Of a stretch of DNA of 64,000 nt, positions 60,377 to 64,000 are shown piece after piece; the first letter of the stretch is position 1; each line of letters begins with the position of its first letter. The notes beneath the pieces were generated by a model, which was not told where the DNA came from, did no database searches, and was given only the letters and a program-made list of their open reading frames with translations. Location of the stretch: NCBI RefSeq assembly GCF_017921835.1, contig NZ_JAGEMN010000003.1, forward strand, positions 62,001 through 126,000, read 5' to 3'. Source of the DNA: Sporosarcina sp. 6E9 (lineage in GTDB: Bacteria; Bacillota; Bacilli; Bacillales_A; Planococcaceae). The position numbers and the translations under genes were made by a program.

Positions 60377-62263
60377 ATGAACGCTAAACGTACTTCACAA
60401 ATTACCGCGTTAACCGGAATTCTTCTTGCCATTGCAGTCGGCCTCCACTTCGGGGGCCTTCACGAATGGCGCCAAGGAACACTAATCGCGGCCACTATTA
60501 TCGCAGGTACACCAATTGCTATAAAAGCATTCCAAGCATTACGAATGAAAGCTTTCAGTATTGAACTTCTCGTCACGATCGCAGTTATCGGTGCCCTCTT
60601 CATCGGCGAATACGTCGAATCCGCAGCTGTTACATTCCTCTTTTTATTTGGCGCATTCCTCGAAGCACGCACGCTTGAAAAAACACGTTCTTCACTTCGT
60701 TCCCTCATCGATATGGCACCGTTGGAAGCGACAGTCATGCGGAATGGAGAAGCAGTTATCGTCTCGGTGGATGATGTAGAAAAAGGCGACCGCGTCATCA
60801 TTCGTTCTGGTGAAAAAGTTGCGATTGACGGATCAATCGTTTCGGGTAAAGCTTCATTGAATGAGGCCGCTATTACAGGTGAATCCGTACCAGCATCCAA
60901 ATCCATCGATGACCGCGTCTTCAGCGGAACGATTGTCGATAACGGGTTTATAGAGGTAATTGCAGATAAAGTCGGCGATGACACGACATTTGCGCGCATT
61001 ATTGAACTTGTCGAAGATGCGCAAGAAGCAAAATCGAAGACGCAAAAGTTCTTGGACCGATTCGCGAATGTTTATACACCGGCTATCGTAATCTTATCTG
61101 TACTCGTTTATATTTTCACACGCAATATTGAAATGACATTGACATTCCTTGTTGTCGCTTGTCCTGGCGCGCTCGTTATTTCCGCACCTGTATCTATCGT
61201 TGCCGGGATTGGAAACGGCGCACGAAACGGTGTGCTCGTTAAAGGCGGAGATATTATGGAAACGCTCGCTAAAATCGATACCGTTGTTTTTGATAAAACA
61301 GGCACACTCACAAGAGGACGTCCTGAAGTGACGGACATTCATACATTTTTCGGTGATAAAAACGACTTGCTTCGCATCGTCGCAGAAGCTGAAATGATTT
61401 CTGAACACCATCTTGGGCAAACAATCGTGAAAGAAGCGCGTAAACGCGGCATTCCCCTTTTGAATGAACCCGAAGAGGCTGAAGTCATTGAAGGAAATGG
61501 TATCCGCGCACAGATCGAAGGTAAGCTTCTCACCATCGGAAATCGCAAATTAATGGCAGCGAATGGAATCATCGTGGAAGATGCAACCGAAAGTTATGCT
61601 GTGAAACGCGAAAAACTTGGCAACACTGCAATATTCGCAGCAATAGACGGAGTCGTAGCAGGTATATTCTCCATTGCCGATCAAATTCGACCCGAAGCCA
61701 AAAGCGCTTTGAATGAACTTCGCGCAAGCGGCGTGAAACAAATTATCATGTTGACTGGTGATAACCGCCACACAGCGGAACTTGTCGGTAAACAACTCGG
61801 ATTAGATGCAATTTACGCAGAACTACTTCCAGAAGACAAAGTCGCCATGATTCAAAAATTGAAAGAAGCTGGCCACAAAGTCGCAATGGCTGGGGACGGC
61901 ATTAACGATGCACCGGCAATCGCGACAGCGGACATCGGGCTCGCGATGGGTGAAGGCGGAACGGATATTTCAATGGAAACAGCAGACGTCGTCCTGATGG
62001 CCGACAGACTCGATCAATTTTCACATGCATACTCCCTAGCAAAAGCAACGATACGAAATATGAAGCAAAACACGTTCTTTGCAGTTGGCACAGTTGTCCT
62101 TCTTCTAGCTGGCGTTCTCTTAGGCAAAGTGTTTCTTGCATCGGGTATGCTCATCCATGAATTGAGTGTACTTCTGGTTATTCTAAACGCGGTGCGATTA
62201 ATACGGTATACTAAAAAGCAAGTAGACATTAAACAGCCAGTGCCGATTTTATTACCAGAATGA
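60377..62263 (+). CDS. P1B-type heavy-metal ATPase with CPG motif
   Basis: A 628-residue metal-translocating ATPase: actuator TGES, phosphorylation DKTGT (VVFDKTGTLTRGRP), nucleotide-site EHHLGQTI (HP-type), MLTGDN and GDGINDAPA. The intramembrane metal motif reads VACPGALVISAPVSI: CPG in place of CPC, which changes the expected metal site. There is no N-terminal metal-binding domain; the HMA function is encoded separately just upstream. Exports a soft or transition metal, identity unknown. ATG at 60377 follows GAGGTGGG. Overlaps no gene; the regulator follows after 17 bp. Confidence 0.92.
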   Translation: MNAKRTSQITALTGILLAIAVGLHFGGLHEWRQGTLIAATIIAGTPIAIKAFQALRMKAFSIELLVTIAVIGALFIGEYVESAAVTFLFLFGAFLEARTLEKTRSSLRSLIDMAPLEATVMRNGEAVIVSVDDVEKGDRVIIRSGEKVAIDGSIVSGKASLNEAAITGESVPASKSIDDRVFSGTIVDNGFIEVIADKVGDDTTFARIIELVEDAQEAKSKTQKFLDRFANVYTPAIVILSVLVYIFTRNIEMTLTFLVVACPGALVISAPVSIVAGIGNGARNGVLVKGGDIMETLAKIDTVVFDKTGTLTRGRPEVTDIHTFFGDKNDLLRIVAEAEMISEHHLGQTIVKEARKRGIPLLNEPEEAEVIEGNGIRAQIEGKLLTIGNRKLMAANGIIVEDATESYAVKREKLGNTAIFAAIDGVVAGIFSIADQIRPEAKSALNELRASGVKQIIMLTGDNRHTAELVGKQLGLDAIYAELLPEDKVAMIQKLKEAGHKVAMAGDGINDAPAIATADIGLAMGEGGTDISMETADVVLMADRLDQFSHAYSLAKATIRNMKQNTFFAVGTVVLLLAGVLLGKVFLASGMLIHELSVLLVILNAVRLIRYTKKQVDIKQPVPILLPE

Positions 62264-62280
62264 ATTGGGGGAGACAATTG

Positions 62281-62985
62281 ATGGGCAACAATCAATGCGA
62301 ACATCATGCTGAAGGGGCAGTTGAGATGCAGAAAATGTGCATCTCAATTGTACCGATATTCAACCATTTAGATGCAAATGAAATGAGCGAGATTGTTAAG
62401 GAGACCAATTCTGTAAAACATCCTCGCGGTCATACAATCTATCATGCAGGGGATACTTCTGATGGACTCTATATTGTTCACAAAGGTCGGGTGAAGATTT
62501 ATCGTTTATCCGAGACAGGTAAAGAACAACTCGTTCGGATTTTAGGACCCGGAGATTTTACGGGAGATCTTTCATTATTCACAGAATCGGTTCATGATTC
62601 TTATGCCGAAGCGATGGAACCCGTTGAACTATGCGTCATGAGTCGGGATAATTTTCAAGCGTTTATATTAAAGTATCCGGCGATTTCGTTGAAAGTTCTT
62701 GGTGAGTTTTCTAGACGTTTAGCAAAAACAGAAAAACAAGCGGCAAATATTGCGATGGAAACAGTTGAAACACGTATTGCGATGTATTTAGCAGATATAG
62801 CCGATGAAACGATGCGTAAGACTGTAACACTTCCTATGAGTCGAAAAGATCTCGCCTCACACCTTGGGACAACACCCGAAACAGTCAGTCGGAAATTAGC
62901 GGACTTTGAAGATAGTGGCTGGATTATACAATTAAGTAATCGTGATATTGAGATTGTTGATTTAGATGCTTTGCTTCTTGTTTAG
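62281..62985 (+). CDS. CRP/FNR-family regulator (FNR/FLP type)
   Basis: A 234-residue regulator: N-terminal CEHH...C cluster (Cys6, Cys20) that could bind a metal or Fe-S cluster or form a disulfide, cyclic-nucleotide-like beta roll (GDTSDGLYIVHKGRVKIY), dimerisation helix, and HTH SRKDLASHLGTTPETVSRKLADF. The recognition helix has the E..SR pattern of FNR, which reads TTGAT half sites; such boxes precede both HMA genes. ATG at 62281 follows GGGGGAG; 62260 is not supported. Likely activates its own operon under low oxygen or metal stress. Confidence 0.92.
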   Translation: MGNNQCEHHAEGAVEMQKMCISIVPIFNHLDANEMSEIVKETNSVKHPRGHTIYHAGDTSDGLYIVHKGRVKIYRLSETGKEQLVRILGPGDFTGDLSLFTESVHDSYAEAMEPVELCVMSRDNFQAFILKYPAISLKVLGEFSRRLAKTEKQAANIAMETVETRIAMYLADIADETMRKTVTLPMSRKDLASHLGTTPETVSRKLADFEDSGWIIQLSNRDIEIVDLDALLLV

Positions 62986-63018
62986 TCTGCGTGAAAAATA
63001 CAAACGCTCTTATTCATG

Positions 63019-63058
63019 AACCATCCCTTTGCTTTCAACGGCACGGGATGGTTTTCTT
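63019..63058 (+). terminator. Terminator of the metal ATPase-regulator operon
   Basis: AACCATCCC (63019-63027) pairs with GGGATGGTT (63045-63053), followed by T4C. Confidence 0.8.
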
Positions 63059-63086
63059 GTTAATAGCCTTCGTCAAATTCATATAG

Positions 63087-63248
63087 TTATACACATGTGG
63101 AAAGTTTTCTAAAACCTTCATTCCAAACTACATCAAAAGCGCTGTTATGGGTAAAATAAGTATCTAGGCTTTGCCGCCAAGACAAATGCTTCAAAATCAC
63201 TTTCTCAATCAAATCCCTATTCACCCTAAAACTATCCGTTATTATCAC
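63087..63248 (-). pseudogene. 53-codon ORF or gene remnant, unknown
   Basis: On the minus strand a GTG-initiated frame reads IITDSFRVNRDLIEKVILKH then SWRQSLDTYFTHNSAFDVVW, with natural amino acid composition but no RBS and a stop just upstream. It may be a small gene or the remains of a longer one. Otherwise the 62986-63333 gap holds only the terminator and the yitT-like RBS. Confidence 0.3.
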
Positions 63249-63333
63249 TTCATGTGCTTTGAATTACATACTCAAGTGTGGCATAATTGAACAGTTCCAG
63301 AAATATACATACCGTAAAAAGGAGGTCCCAAAA

Positions 63334-64000
63334 TTGTTTTTTATAGAAACTAAACGAATTGCCGTTGTTATTTTCGGATCATTATTACTTGCAGTTTCCC
63401 TGAACTTTTTCTTAATCAATGCCAATGTCTATGCAAGCGGATTTGCTGGGGCTGCCCAGATTACATCCAGTGTATTTGATGATTACTTTAATATTAAATT
63501 AAGTACAGGAATTTTATTATTACTATTTAATATCCCGGTCTTTATTTTAGGATGGTTCAAAGTAGGTAAAGGCTTTACGATTTATAGCATTGTCTCCGTT
63601 ATTTTTGCCACCATCTTCTTAGAAGTCTTGCCTGTCATTTCAGTGTCAGAGGATATTATTTTAAATGCTGTCGTAGGCGGTGTCATTGCCGGCGTCGGTA
63701 TAGGTATATCATTAAAACTAGGTGCGTCAACAGGTGGGATGGATATTGTCGCCATGGTACTTTCAAAATTACAAGATAAACCGATTGGAACGTATTTTTT
63801 AATACTGAACGGAATCATTATCGTTGCAGCTGGATTTCTTTATCTGCCAGAAAACGCCTTGTATACAATGCTTGCGCTTTATATAACAACGGCTGTAATT
63901 GACACAATCCATACGCGTCACGAGAAAGTAACAGCAATGATTATTACACGAAAAGCCGATGAACTGCAACAAGCCATTCACCAAAAGATGGTGCGCGGAA
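63334..64000 (+). CDS. YitT-family membrane protein, 3' end outside window
   Basis: A TTG start with GGAGG 7 nt upstream opens a frame of 222 codons running off the right edge. It has about five membrane helices (FGSLLLAVSLNFFLINANVYASGFAGAAQI, then LSTGILLLLFNIPVFILGW), the GASTGGMDIVAM motif and the start of the cytoplasmic DUF2179 domain (KVTAMIITRKADELQQAI). Members are abundant in Bacillales; function unknown. Confidence 0.9.
   Translation, partial: MFFIETKRIAVVIFGSLLLAVSLNFFLINANVYASGFAGAAQITSSVFDDYFNIKLSTGILLLLFNIPVFILGWFKVGKGFTIYSIVSVIFATIFLEVLPVISVSEDIILNAVVGGVIAGVGIGISLKLGASTGGMDIVAMVLSKLQDKPIGTYFLILNGIIIVAAGFLYLPENALYTMLALYITTAVIDTIHTRHEKVTAMIITRKADELQQAIHQKMVRG

Overview
The window looks like core chromosome from a low-GC Gram-positive bacterium of the order Bacillales. 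Most genes have an evident Bacillus subtilis counterpart (yclNOPQ, niaP, metI with an S-box, yuaFG, guaD, ydaT, yngI, yerD, hmp/nsrR, hflX, putP). Their number and synteny fit the Planococcaceae (Sporosarcina-like) better than Bacillus itself, but that placement is inference. TTG starts with strong ribosome binding sites are frequent. I saw no rRNA, tRNA, CRISPR array, prophage or insertion sequence.

Layout. 1-3.3 kb: muropeptide recycling pair (NagZ-like, NamZ). 3.3-6.2 kb: family II pyrophosphatase and the nitric-oxide pair nsrR/hmp, with a likely NsrR operator between them. 6.3-9.5 kb: small membrane proteins, an alpha/beta hydrolase, a PfpI-like protein, a DNA glycosylase and a MazG-like protein. 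9.7-15.1 kb: three-gene osmoprotectant-type ABC importer, ABC exporter, family-4-like uracil-DNA glycosylase. 15.2-22.3 kb: niacin permease with an operator-like palindrome, then the petrobactin-type importer yclNOPQ behind a promoter flanked by two Fur boxes, with a divergent ABC exporter. 22.3-33 kb: HflX, PutP, guanine deaminase, acyl-CoA synthetase, glutamate-synthase-like protein, nitroreductase, methyltransferases. 33-42.9 kb: TetM-type ribosomal protection GTPase, metI behind a SAM-I riboswitch, lipoproteins, a three-gene riboflavin-type operon (GTP cyclohydrolase II, RibD, HAD phosphatase), and a nitroreductase with a Fur-like box. 42.9-52 kb: FumC, HD-GYP protein, ABC pair, flotillin operon with a consensus sigma-W promoter, Pit phosphate transporter, cold shock protein. 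52-59.3 kb: MMPL transporter, small membrane proteins, Qnr-like pentapeptide protein, RlmA, CAP-domain protein, SodC-like lipoprotein, PurC.

59.3-63 kb is the most distinctive region. A tandemly duplicated HMA metallochaperone gene, a P1B-type ATPase with a CPG motif in place of CPC, and an FNR/FLP-type regulator are collinear. Each duplicate is preceded by a TTGAT-N4-GTCAA box centred about 41.5 bp before the inferred transcription start, the class II FNR geometry. The window ends inside a YitT-family gene.

The least explained signal is a set of five intergenic arrays (about 9.51, 32.48, 42.69, 47.59 and 59.42 kb). In each, a short core of 7-12 bp recurs every 21 bp (occasionally 18-22 bp) while the spacers vary. 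The cores differ between loci, except that the 47.6 and 59.4 kb arrays share one. They do not look like coding sequence, CRISPR or known operators.
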